Source: Adineta vaga
Taxonomy: Eukaryota; Rotifera
Assembly (NCBI GenBank): GCA_021613535.1
Contig: CP075492.1
Span: 2,976,001 to 3,040,000 of the forward strand
Length of the DNA stretch: 64,000 nt
Direction: 5' to 3'
This document shows positions 42,891 through 54,049 of the stretch, piece after piece (the first letter of the stretch is position 1; every line of letters starts with the position of its first letter). The notes below the pieces were generated by a model. The model was not told the DNA's origin, did not search any database, and saw only the letters and a list, made by a program, of their open reading frames with translations. A program made the translations under genes and the position numbers.

Positions 42891-45253
42891 TATAAAATAA
42901 TTATGTTCGACCATCTGTATTTTTGATGAATCGTAATGCAAGATATGCAGCAATTCGAAAAAATATAAACATACCAAAAAGAACTAAAAAATTATAACCA
43001 ATATCAATGCCTGTATCAAAATAGCGAAGAGCATCAGCTCCAGTAAATGTGCCATTAGCGTTCTTTCGACATATATCCATATGTGATCCATTTACACAAC
43101 GATAAATTTGTCCTCCTTTGAATTGTAATCGAAGATTTGCACTGTAAGCATATCTGAACAATGATAACCATTTAGCCCATACACCTAACCAATATGGTAA
43201 ACGTTTAATAAAAAAACCACCAAGTAACATTGAACCAATAAAGATAACTGTAGAAGCTGCTATAGCATGTTCTAAATTTTTGAATCCTGCACCCAACAGG
43301 AGTCCTAATGAATCAGCGACAATAACAACGAGTAATTGAAAAACAAGAATACCAAGAAATACACCAAAATTATTATTTATTCTTGCCATCCAATAAGCAA
43401 TCAAAAGAAATAATGTTGGTAAAACTAACTTCAGTGGAGTTTCAGCTAATGATTTTGCCATGAAATATGATGATAAACGAAATGAACCACTTGCTCGTTC
43501 TTTTGCAATAACAAGACGCTCAAATGGAAAAGATAATAAACTGCCCATTATTGTATCCAGGACCCAAAGGGTCATAATAAAATACAAAAATGCTGATCGA
43601 TCAGGTATTGTATAATCAACGAAGTCCATTCGTAACCAACAAAGACCAGCGATAATGGCAAGAGCTAATGCTTGTGCAAAGTTAGGAAAAGTAAATTGAC
43701 TTTTGCCCGTTAATAGAAAACTGCGATGAAATAAGATTAACACTTGTGATAAAAATCCAATTGGCCATTTTCCTTCATTTTTATTGACTAATAAATCAAT
43801 ATTATCTGGATTAGTCAGATCAGATTCATTTCCTGATGGTTCACTAATCAAATATTGATTACCTTGATTATCTTTTGAAATGATTTGATTTTGAATATAT
43901 GCTTGTTTAAGTTCTTCACGAATCTTCATATCTTGATTCACTAAATCCATTACATAATCTGCTGGATTATATTGTATCGGTGATTCATATCCCATCGTTG
44001 CAAAATAAGATAAAGCATTTGATGGTTTACCCTATACACAAATGTATAGAGAGAGAGAGAGAGAGAGACATTTCTTTTTCAATAGAATATCTCTTATCTA
44101 ATAATTACCATAAAAATAGTTTTTCCATCAGCTAATAAAATGAGTTGATCAAATGAAAGAAATATTTGTGATGATGGTTGATGAATTGATGTTATTATTG
44201 TTTTACCTTGTTTAGCTAAATCATGAAGAATATCCATTAAAGCTACAGCTGATGTACTATCTAAACCAGATGTTGGTTCTAAGATAAAAATTAGAATTTA
44301 TTTCTTTTTTGATTTTATCAAGAAAAAAAAAGAATCAATCTACCATCAAGAAAAATGACACTTGGATTTGTTAATAATTCAGTACCGATATTAACACGTT
44401 TTTTTTCTCCACCAGAAATTAATTTAATGGGTGTATTGACACATTTTCGAATATGTAATTGATCAATAATTTGTTCAACTTGTGCAATTTTATCTTTTCT
44501 TGATAAAGTATTTGGTAATCGAAGTAATGCTGTATATGTTAATTGTTGTTTCACAGTTAAATTATCAAAAAATAAATCTTCTTGAAGAACATAAGCTAAT
44601 TTTCTTTTCATTATTTTATCATATTTTTGATTATTAAACCATATATTACCAGTAACACCGTTTAATGCTCGACCAGCTAATGTATTTAATAATGTTGTTT
44701 TTCCACATCCTAATATCAACAAACATATACATATATATTAGAAAAGAGACAATCTCTTGTTCTATTCTTACCTGATGGTCCCATAAGTGCAACAACTTCT
44801 CCACAATGAATTTGACCAGAAACATGATCAAGAAGAATTCGTTGAATAAATCTTTCTTTTGATGATGGATCAATGATTTTAGCAGGAACATTGATCACTT
44901 TTGAAATATTATAAAATGTTATTGTAATACGTGATGATAATTGAGTAATTTGTTGAGCACCATCAATAGACATTTGAGTTTGTAATGTATCTCCATCATG
45001 CATTTCAATATTTGCCATCTCAGTTATTTATTTGGTTTGATGTATACATAGAAAAATCAACTATAGATATATAAATATATGAAGTTTGTACTTGATTTTT
45101 TGCTTATGTCATGATCATGATGATGCATATAATTTGTATGAAATAAACTTGTACCTAATATTTTGCTTATATCACGATGATGATGATGAATACAATAAAG
45201 TATCCAATTTTTACCTTGATTTTTGCTTGTGTCATCAGAATGATGGGAAATAT
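42891..45253 (-). repeat. Right arm of the large inverted duplication
   Basis: Reverse complement of 38151-40510. Known differences include one silent C/T in exon 2, one substitution in intron 2, a 2-bp TC-repeat length change in intron 3, and dense differences confined to two patches of exon 4. Flanking DNA outside 38150 and 45253 diverges quickly, so the two arms sit in different contexts. Confidence 0.95.
42901..45018 (-). CDS. ABCG (White-type) half-transporter, right copy
   Basis: Four exons mirror the left copy (45018-44772, 44709-44344, 44278-44109, 44031-42901) and encode 637 residues. The nucleotide-binding domain and linker are the same as in the left copy. In the last exon, residues 94-152 of its frame (TM1-TM2) and about 223-335 (TM5, last extracellular loop, TM6 start) differ at many positions. 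The intervening block of 70 residues and the last 30 residues are almost unchanged. Both copies have intact frames and intact splice sites, so both are likely functional, with the differing surfaces suggesting different substrates or partners. The pair is convergently transcribed. Confidence 0.92.
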
Positions 45254-46978
45254 TACAGGGAACCCGTTTATATAGTTTTCATCTTTCTCTGCCAGGCTCT
45301 ATGACTAGGGAGAGAAAGCTGGGGGATACTCCCTCAGATTTATCTTTTATTATCGCTTTCTGACAGAAAATCTCTTGGTTCATATGGATGTTCTTGTGCA
45401 TCAGACAAATTTAACGGAAAGTGCATAATAAATCTAATTACTCTGGCTCGAAACACAATCTACCTAAATGCTTTATCGAAAAAAATGCCAAAATCGAAAA
45501 GAAAAGATCAGTTTGAATCGAAGATAGGTCGATTTGAGTTTTTGTTAAACTTTGGCAATATGATAGACAAAGAGAAATATGTTAGGACCAAAAGCGAAAT
45601 ATTTAAAGTTTTCAATTAAAACTAATTTTGCTACAGAAAATCTTGATGTGAAGAATCGTTTCTCCATAGCTTTGGGTGATTTTCTCTGTGGCTTTCTCCT
45701 CCCGCTCAGTTAAACCAAAGAAAACCATGGTCTCTGTGTATCATTAATGTTACTTTCAAGTATTCATTGAATCATGACGGAAGGGGAAATAGAATAATGA
45801 AAGTAAAAGATAAAACATAGGATTGCTGAAGTTTCACACATGCAACGAAATAGAGATTGGGAAAAGACTGAAACCAAACATTATTTATATTTTTCTTCAA
45901 TCGAACTGTCGATGTACATTGAGAAATTAGTTGTTTATTTACTTCATCACTGGTAGAAATAGTTTTACCGTCAGCTTATTCGGGAGCTATGTATTTGTCA
46001 GTATAGTTGTGAAGTAAGAAACAATCTCGGATAGTTGCTGTGATGAAACAGGGTTTATTTTTAAAAAATATACTTACATTGTAGCCAATATGATTGCTTT
46101 GTGTTCAGACGATTCGTCTCTTCATACACTGATCCGTTCATTTTACATTAAAGTAACGAAGGAAAGTGGTCGATATCTTATTAAGTACTCGTTTACAACG
46201 TCAAAAGTAATATAGTTTTTAGAAAAATGACCACAATGGATATTATTAGCAGGAGAATATAAAGTTTTAAAAACGGCTCACATAGATATAGTTCTTGCAC
46301 TAATATACCTCTACGTCTTTATACCGTGATATGTCGATATAAACAGACGGACACTGACTGATTCTGCTACAGTAGTATAATGACTAAACTATATGATAAG
46401 AAAGCATTGTTTTACCTGATATGGATGATAGGTATCGAGAATTTCATTGAATCGTTGACAAACATTTTGTATCGAACAAAAAAAAGTTCACAGTTTGATA
46501 GATGGTCGAGAATTCGATATGCGAGTTCGACGGGTAATGCAACAGATGTTAACATAGTTTTTATATTTGACATGTGATGCGTTACTGTCTATTTGTCTTT
46601 GATCGAATGTGTGACTACTTGTTTTCAATCATTCATTTCTTACGATTGTGAGGTTACTGTACACTGAAGAATAGTTGTATGTACAACTTTCAATTTCGAC
46701 ACTACTGATTTATTCGAAATAACAAATGAGCTTTCATCTTGATAATTTGAACATTCATCCCAAAGTGTTCCATCATGTGATTTTAATCATTGTGAGAAAA
46801 TGTCTGAAATAAATGGAAAGGATAATACGGTGTGTAGCTTAACCTTTTGCTTCTATATACCACTCTCCCACACCCACACTTTGTACGATAATGTTTCATT
46901 TGATAATAAACAAAACAAAGATAAAAATATGTTTATTCAAATCGATGAAAAAAATTTATAAAGAGTAAAAAACGAATG
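45254..46978. other. Intergenic region, no gene seen
   Basis: Contains only shadow ORFs. A CCCACACCCACAC tract at 46866-46882 is a minimal copy of the G/T-rich motif on the minus strand. No other feature was recognised. Confidence 0.4.
46866..46882 (-). repeat. Minimal TGTGGG-type tract
   Basis: CTCCCACACCCACACT on the plus strand, i.e. GTGTGGGTGTGGGAG on the minus strand; there is no paired arm. Confidence 0.45.
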
Positions 46979-48083
46979 TTAATTTGGTTTATTTAAAATA
47001 CTTTTATTCAGATGAATAACTTGAGAATCTAATAATTCAATAAACGTTTTCATAATTTGTTCATTAGCTAAATCCATTCGATGACCACATTTTTTAGATT
47101 TAATATCATTTGGCTGAACACCCGATGCGCAACAACTTCCCCAACAATCCGAAAGTTTTGTAATAACACTATGATGTGGTGTTAAACGATAATTTAAATC
47201 AATAATATTAACTATTGTTGGAACTGCAACTTCATGAAATGAATCAAAAGAATGAAATATATTTGCTAAATCAATAAATACTTTAAAAAATCTTCGTGGA
47301 ATATAATAAATATCCGACCATCTAAAAGAATTTCAACTAAAATATGATTTTCTCTTTTTCTTAAAAATTCATTTGACTTTACCCTCCACAAAAAACATTT
47401 GGATCAGTTTTATAACGTCCTGAATAATTTTTTGCAACCATAACTGTTGCCGCTTTTGCAATATTATGAAATCCATTTGACCATGCCCACCAATTCCATC
47501 CATCTGTAGTTGTAACACATTTAAATGGCGGTAAAGGTCCATCAAGAAACCAAATATTTTCAAAATTCATATCTTGAAATTTAAATGGATTTATCCAAGC
47601 CTTTTTTTTATGTGAAAATAAAATCGATTTATTCAAACAATATAGAAAAATACTTACATCAAAATGAAAAAAGAGAAGACCATTAATTTGTGAATATGTT
47701 TCTAAAATAATTGTCATTATTTCACTAACCATTTTATATGGACATGAAATTGAGACTAAACCATCAAATGTATAATTTAATTTTGAAGTATAATTTGGTA
47801 TTGAATAATGTAATTGATAGAAAAATGGTCGATATTTTTCCATAAGTGATATTCGATTGATATAAGGCGAATTCCATCGAATAAATCCAAGTGTACGAGA
47901 AAAAGGAGATTCGATTTGATTTTTTTCTTCGACTTGTTTCTCGATATATTTTACTAATAATTGAACTCTCTGGGGATTATTTAGAAAAGAAATTCCATAG
48001 AATATGATCAAAATTAAAAAAGATAAAAGAAAAATTTTATAAATCAACGAAAATGAATAAGTTTTTTCATTTGACTTCATCAT
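46979..48083 (-). CDS. Type II membrane protein, probable glycosyltransferase-like
   Basis: Three exons (48083-47658, 47600-47383, 47321-46979) encode 328 residues. A short cytoplasmic N-terminus and one membrane anchor (about residues 14-32) fit a Golgi type II enzyme. The lumenal part is rich in Trp and Cys. It has FFHFDAWINPF, where the first Asp may be part of a catalytic or metal site, then ENIWFLDGPLPPF, DGWNWWAWSNGF, CGGWSDIYYIPRRFF, FHEVAVPTIVNIID and CWGSCCASG. I recall similar uncharacterised proteins in fungi and algae, with glycosyltransferase-like predictions, but cannot name a family. Intron 1 (57 bp) is a multiple of three and has no stop, so its retention would add 19 residues inside the domain. 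The gene is head-to-head with a nucleotide-sugar transporter, supporting a role in glycosylation. Confidence 0.65.
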
Positions 48084-48422
48084 TTGTTCATAGATCGACT
48101 CTCAACTAGTTCTTAGTGATGAAATTTTTCTGAAATACTACCGAGCTCTCTATAACCCTTTCTTTCTCTTTTCTTTTTTCTTATTGAAAAAAAAGAAAAG
48201 GAAAACTCATTTTAAATTATGTATACTACTTAAAACATTTTTACTTTTTTCTTCTTAAAAGAAATGTTAATTAAATTGAAGAGAAGAAGGGAAAAAAAAC
48301 GTCTTTTTATTTTTAAACATTTCTTTTCTTTCAATAGACATTCCCCCATTTGGAAAGTCATTTTTCTTTTTTTCAAGCAAACAATTAACCTTACCTTCAT
48401 CTTTTTAACAAATCAATGAAAA
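48084..48422. promoter_or_regulatory. Bidirectional upstream region of the glycosylation gene pair
   Basis: A 339-bp gap between the divergent start codons at 48083 (-) and 48423 (+). It is AT-rich with several poly-pyrimidine and poly-purine runs. No clear TATA box can be assigned. It must contain both promoters. Confidence 0.5.
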
Positions 48423-49511
48423 ATGTTTGGAAAAAAGTTCTTAGCATTTATAAGTTTATTACTAATCCAAATTATCGTTTCCATTGTTTATAAATACTCT
48501 CAAATCAAAGGAAAATATGAATATTCTCCTTTAGCTATCATTTCATGTTCAGAAGTAATTAAATTTATTCTTAGTTTTATTTTACTAATTTATTCGTTTA
48601 CAAAAATTGAAAAAAATGAAAACTTTTCTGAATATATTCAAAATCAACTTTCATATTTATTTATTTTGAATATATTTATCTTATCATTATTATATTTTAT
48701 CAATAATCAATTATCATTTATATTATTTCTATCGGTTGATCCTGCTTCGATTTCATTATTTAAATCTTTATCATCATTAGAATGTGCAATTTTATTATGG
48801 ACATTTTTTAATCGAAATATTAGTCAAATTCAATGGTCTTCAATATGTTTACAAGTAATTGGTTTAATTGTTGTTCAATATGATACATGTCGACATTCTG
48901 CTTTATTTCAATTGAAATTTTATTTCATTTTAATTGCAAGTAGTTTTTTAACAGCTTTATCTTCAGTTTTAAATGAATATTTTATCAAAACATATTCCGT
49001 TGATATTAATCTTCAAAATTGTATTTTATATCTTTTTGGATTTCTATTAAATATTCTTTCATTTAATTTTATACCAAATCTTGATGGACATGGAACAAAA
49101 GACTTTTTTCAAGGTTATACAGGAATGGTTATTGGTATTATTTTATGTAATTCACTTTTAGGTATAACAATAACATTTGTTTATAAATATGCCGATGCAA
49201 TTATAAAAACATTTAGTACGGCATGTGCAACAGGCGTTCTTTTGATATTTAATTTAACTTTATTTCATTCATATACAACATTAACATCATTTTTAGGAGC
49301 AACAGTCATTTTTATTTCGTCATATATTTATTTTTTATCAACAATTCAATTACCGGAAGTAAAAGAAGAAGAGAATCCATCGAAAACTTTATCACCGAAA
49401 TCAAAATCAATAATAAAATGGATAATTTATTTAATTGTTTTATTTATTCTCATTTTTTCTTCTATTTATTTTCTAAATCAACGTAATCGATATCATTTGA
49501 AATTTTTGTAG
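48423..49511 (+). CDS. Nucleotide-sugar transporter, SLC35A type
   Basis: An intronless 362-residue protein with about ten membrane helices, the usual SLC35 architecture, and a polar insert after TM9 before a final hydrophobic segment. Family features visible are the KYSQIKGKYEYSPLAIISCSE region after TM1, FLSVDPASISLFKSLSSLECA in the TM3-TM4 part, the QVIGLIVVQYDTC block, and SSVLNEYFIKTY in the TM6-TM7 loop. YADAIIKTFSTACATGV follows towards the end. Members exchange UDP-Gal, UDP-GlcNAc or CMP-sialic acid for nucleoside monophosphate in the Golgi membrane. Which sugar is carried cannot be told from these motifs. The neighbour transcribed in the opposite direction is a probable Golgi glycosyltransferase. 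The second Met-rich option for a start is absent, so 48423 is secure. Confidence 0.85.
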   Translation: MFGKKFLAFISLLLIQIIVSIVYKYSQIKGKYEYSPLAIISCSEVIKFILSFILLIYSFTKIEKNENFSEYIQNQLSYLFILNIFILSLLYFINNQLSFILFLSVDPASISLFKSLSSLECAILLWTFFNRNISQIQWSSICLQVIGLIVVQYDTCRHSALFQLKFYFILIASSFLTALSSVLNEYFIKTYSVDINLQNCILYLFGFLLNILSFNFIPNLDGHGTKDFFQGYTGMVIGIILCNSLLGITITFVYKYADAIIKTFSTACATGVLLIFNLTLFHSYTTLTSFLGATVIFISSYIYFLSTIQLPEVKEEENPSKTLSPKSKSIIKWIIYLIVLFILIFSSIYFLNQRNRYHLKFL

Positions 49512-49611
49512 GTTTTTCTCTCTAAATGTTGTTTTTAAAGCTTTGTTATGTAATGTTAATAAAGATCTTAGATGAAAAGATAAGAAATAGAAGAACACGT
49601 GTTATTTTCAA

Positions 49612-51989
49612 ATGAAATTTGGTGAATATTTACGAAAAAATTTAACATCAGAATGGTCATCTCAATATATTGAGTATGAAAATCTCAAAGAATTCCTTTA
49701 TGAAATCGGAAATAAAGCTCCAAAAAATGAAATTCTATTAAGACAACAATATTTTATTGAAAATGATCAAGAATTTTTCCAAGTAAATAACAAATTCGAA
49801 TATTTTTATAAGTAAATTTCATTATTTTGTTTTAGTATTGTGATCAACAATTATCGAAAATCAATACATTCTTTGCAGAAAAAATAGCTCAGTAAGGGAC
49901 CATTTCAAAATAGGAAATTGATTTCTCATTAAGAAAATCGAATCTTTTTCTTTCAGAGCTTTATTAAAATTTGATGTGTTGAAAAATGAATTGGAATATA
50001 TTGAAGTAAATGATCAAGAACATCATTTAACCTATACAAATAAATTATTCCTACGAAATTTGTCATCAAATGATGAATTCATTGAGGAAAATGCGAGAAA
50101 ATCAAAGAAATTTCATTCAAATCGAAAATGGACAAAACATCGATCAATGAAATTAAATGATTTAAAATTAGCTTTAAGTGAATTTTATTTAATGTTAATA
50201 CTTCTCAAAAATTATCAAACACTTAATTATAATGGATTTTGTAAGATTTTAAAAAAACATGATAAATTATTTCAATTAACAACTGGTTATCAATGGAAGT
50301 AAAAGAAAAGTATTGTTTTTGTTCTTTTTTTTATACTTTAAATTAATTTTTAGATTATCATTTATTGATTGTACACCATTTTATCAATCATCTCGTGTTG
50401 ATCAATTAATAGTTGAAGTTGAAAATTTATATATCAATAAAATTGAACATGGAGATCGAAGTCGTGCAATGCAACGTCTTCGTGTTCCACCATTAGAAGA
50501 AAAACAATCAGCAAAAGTAACATTTCGTTTAGGAATTTATATTGGAATGATTTTGATTTTAATTCCATTATTAATCATTATTTTATTTTCATTTTATATT
50601 TTTAATTCATCAAAAATAATTAATTGGCGTGCAGGACTTCATTTATATCGTTCATCATTTTTAATAATAATGCATATCATTTTTTTTGGAATTAACGTTT
50701 ATGGTTGGTCAACAAATGGTGTAAATCATATTTTAATCTTTGAAATTGATCCAAGAAATCATTTAACATATCAAATATTTCTTGAAATTGGAACATTTCT
50801 AATGGTTTTATGGTTAATTAGTTTGAATATATTTTTCGTTTTCTTTTATTTTGATTATTATCCATTTATTCAACCATTAATCTTTACAATATTTTTAATT
50901 TTCTTCTTCATTAATCCATTACCAATATTTTATAAAAAATCTCGAATATGGCTTTTAAAAAAATTCTTTCGAGTATTTCTCTCACCATTTTATCATGTTA
51001 ATTTTGCTGATTTTTGGCTTGCTGATCAATTATGTTCATTAGAATTAGTCTTTTTTGATTTAGAATTCTTTATTTGTTTTTATATTAATGGAAATAATAT
51101 CAGTTCAACAAGTTCTTCGCATACATTTTTTTGTAGTGGTTGGTCACAAATTGTACTTCAATCATTTTTTCTACTTCTTCCTTCATGGTTTCGTTTTTGG
51201 CAATGTATTCGTCGTTATCGTGATACGAAACAAAAATTTCCTCATTTAGTTAATGCTGGCAAATATGCAAGTACTCTTTTTGTTGCCGTTACAAATGCAT
51301 TGAGACGAGCAAAAAATTTTGATTATCATCAACATAAATTAGAAAATCCATTTCTTTACTTATGGATATTAACATCTTTGATAAGTTCGACATATAAAGT
51401 GATTTGGGATATTAAAATGGATTGGGGATTTTTTGATGTAAATGCTGGTGAAAATCGTTATTTACGTGAACAAATTGTATATCCGAAAAAGATTTATTAT
51501 TATATTTCAATTATAATTAATGTTCTCTTACGATATATTTGGATAATAAATGTTTTTGTTTATTTTAATTCTTTATTTGGTGAATATTCTGATATTATTG
51601 GTTTTTCATTTGCTTTTATTGAAATATTTCGGCGATTTCTTTGGAATTATTTTCGCCTAGAAAATGAACATTTAACAAATTGTGGAGAATATCGTGCTGT
51701 TCGTGATATATCCATTCGACCAACATCAAGTATTACTAATAATTTGCGAAGAACAGAACAAACCAATATTCAAGTCAATTCTCAAATTAATGAAAATGAT
51801 GCGACAATAACATTGAATAATGAAATTCCCATGATGATAATCAATGATCCTCGTCGACGATCTCATTCTTCATTAATCAGAAGAAAAACAAATGCAGAAG
51901 ATTTTATCGATGAAATCAATCCAATTTTGACAATTAATAACAATACAAATATGTCTTTTGATGATGATCAAACGAATTCCATTTGTTGA
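49612..51989 (+). CDS. XPR1-like: XPR1-like phosphate exporter with SPX and EXS domains
   Basis: Four exons (49612-49782, 49836-49891, 49957-50298, 50354-51989) with consistent phases give 734 residues, close to animal XPR1. The SPX domain starts at residue 1 ([15 protein letters not shown]) and ends with the Lys-rich inositol-pyrophosphate pocket ([19 protein letters not shown]). Eight to ten membrane helices follow. The EXS domain has [20 protein letters not shown], then a Trp-rich block [16 protein letters not shown] and [15 protein letters not shown]. The C-terminal about 110 residues are polar and probably cytosolic. XPR1 exports inorganic phosphate under control of inositol pyrophosphates bound to SPX. 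The start is fixed by the conserved MKFG. Confidence 0.92.
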
Positions 51990-52699
51990 GATATTATCAT
52001 ATGAATTTAGTTTTTTCTTTTATGTGATTTTTTCAAATATTCCTGCTGTCGTTACAATATTTCTCTCTTGAATAAACTGTCTTCTAAGATAAAATCAATT
52101 TTTTCATAGAATTCCGATGAAGGGTTTCTTTCCAGTTTAGTTACAAACGACGTAATAGCATTATACAAACAAAGTAAAATATTAACAGGTAATTGTTATT
52201 GTGACAGGCGCTGTTTGGATCTTTTGAAACTTTTAAATAAAAAGCTTTTATACCGTTTGATCGTTGGAAAATTATCTACATATATTTCCTTCGTTCAGTC
52301 TCATGATATTATATTCATTCTACAATATGAACAATAGTTATTGTTATACATGCGTAGGAGAATGAATATTCTTAATACAATCATATAAATATATTTCTGT
52401 TGGAGACAAAAGAGAATTGAAATCGTGAGTTACAAAATAAATAGTATAAAATAACTGTTTTCTCTAATTTACTTATGATCCTGTGTCTATGTAAATACTA
52501 AAGCATTTGTCACAATGAAAACTATGTTGATGTTCTTTCTTTATATAGTTATACTAAAATAATATTTTAAGAGCAAAATATTTCTTTCGTTTATGATTGT
52601 TTGATCGATTAATCAACAAAAAATACATTAACAATCGACTTCATAAGATTTGGTAATGTTTTCAATAAAATTTTCGCTAATTTCAATAGTTGGCTAAGA
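51990..52699. other. Intergenic region, no gene seen
   Basis: An AT-rich gap between the convergent XPR1-like and proline-rich genes. No feature beyond possible poly-A signals. Confidence 0.4.
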
Positions 52700-53590
52700 T
52701 TACCATTCATCATTCCCTAGAAAGGATTGTGGTTCATTTGATTCAGCGACCGGTTCTGGTGGTGGATTATACGTTTCAACAGGTGGTTCCGGTGGTGGTG
52801 GATTATATGTTTCAACAGGTGGTTCCGGTGGTGGTGGATTATATGTTTCAACAGGTGGTTCCGGTGGTGGTGGATTATATGTTTCAACAGGTGGTTCCGG
52901 TGGTGGGTTATACGTTTCAACATATGGTTCCGGTGGTGGTGGATTGTACGCCTCAACATATGGTTCTGGGGGTGGTGGATTGTACGTTTCAACATATGGT
53001 TCTGGAGGTGGTGGATTATAGGTTTCAACAATAGGAGCTGGAGGAGGGTTCCAGGTTTCAATTACTGGTTGAGGAGTAGGAGCTGGTTGATACGGTGGGG
53101 GTGAATCTGATCTCTTGATAGGTGCTGGTTGTGGAACATTTGTACGAACAGTTGGAGGTCGACTAGGTTGAAATGGTTGTGGTCTTACAATCTTAATTTC
53201 TGTTCTTCTAACAGTAGTTGGTGCAGGTGTTGGTTCTGGTCTGTAAGCGGGTGCTGGTTGTGGTCTAGGTGTAGGTACCGATGCATACTGCGGTCTATTT
53301 CCATAGGCATTCGGATTAATCTGATTAGTCGGAGGATATGGATTGTATGGTTGAGGTTGAACAGCAATATTTCTTCCCATTTGGTTACAATCTCCAAGAC
53401 ATTTACAATACTTTTGACAACCACATCTTTCAGCCCATCCACAACAACAACAGCAAATAATAATGATAATGATAATGATAGCTAAAAGAATCAAACAACC
53501 TAAAGCAAGTCCAACAATTCCACCAGCTGTTAAAGTACTAGTTGAATTACAAGCAGCAAGTGTTGAACCAGTGGTACAATTAATTGCCAT
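52700..53590 (-). CDS. Single-pass membrane protein with proline-rich repeat tail
   Basis: A 296-residue intronless gene. A short Thr/Ser/Cys-containing extracellular N-terminus (about 25 residues) precedes one membrane helix with seven consecutive Ile and then five Cys (about residues 28-49), probably palmitoylated. A small Cys-rich juxtamembrane block follows (WAERCGCQKYCKCLGDC). The rest is a proline-rich cytoplasmic tail, and its C-terminal half is nine or ten copies of a 9-14-residue repeat with the core VETYNPPPPEP. PPPY-like and PPxY-like motifs (SPPPYQP) could bind WW domains. There is no catalytic domain. The architecture resembles shisa or WBP1-type adaptors, but homology cannot be claimed. 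The repeats are nearly identical in DNA, so their number is likely to vary. Confidence 0.75.
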   Translation of the reverse strand: MAINCTTGSTLAACNSTSTLTAGGIVGLALGCLILLAIIIIIIIICCCCCGWAERCGCQKYCKCLGDCNQMGRNIAVQPQPYNPYPPTNQINPNAYGNRPQYASVPTPRPQPAPAYRPEPTPAPTTVRRTEIKIVRPQPFQPSRPPTVRTNVPQPAPIKRSDSPPPYQPAPTPQPVIETWNPPPAPIVETYNPPPPEPYVETYNPPPPEPYVEAYNPPPPEPYVETYNPPPEPPVETYNPPPPEPPVETYNPPPPEPPVETYNPPPPEPPVETYNPPPEPVAESNEPQSFLGNDEW

Positions 53591-54049
53591 ATCGAAATAT
53601 ATTTATTGAAAACTAATAGAATAAAAAAAGCATGATCAAAGTAATATGAATTTCGTTTTTCTTTCTCTTCTGAAACAATTTCTTCTTATATTCATTCTTG
53701 TTCTGTTCTAAATTTTGATTGAGTGAAAAACAAATAATCGTCGTCACAACAGAATTTAAGGTGGAAAGTGTAGGCGACATAATAACAACAAAATTCTATT
53801 GAGATACTTCTATTGAAGTAAACCCACATTTGTGACGTTGATTTGACGTCATCATCAAATTCCATTTAAAAATTCTTCTTATACTTATTGTTATTTACAA
53901 AAGAACTGAATGCTCTTGATGATTTTAAAAAAGAATCTCTTATTTTCATCATAAATATCAAATCAATTTTCCTGTTAAGACTAAATTCTTTATTTGATAA
54001 TCTGTTTTTCTTAAATGAATATTATGAAGAAAAAAAACGTTTCTTTTTT
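53591..54049. other. Intergenic region, no gene seen
   Basis: AT-rich with a short shadow ORF; contains the promoter of the proline-rich gene. Confidence 0.4.

Noticed and set aside
38151-45253. The palindrome as a simple assembly inversion artefact
   Set aside because: The arms differ in two dense coding patches that keep the frame open, and outer flanks are different, which an artefactual mirror copy would not produce; long reads would settle it.
53129-53485. Plus-strand ORF of 118 codons over the proline-rich gene
   Set aside because: It is an antisense shadow of the repeat-coding region with biased composition.
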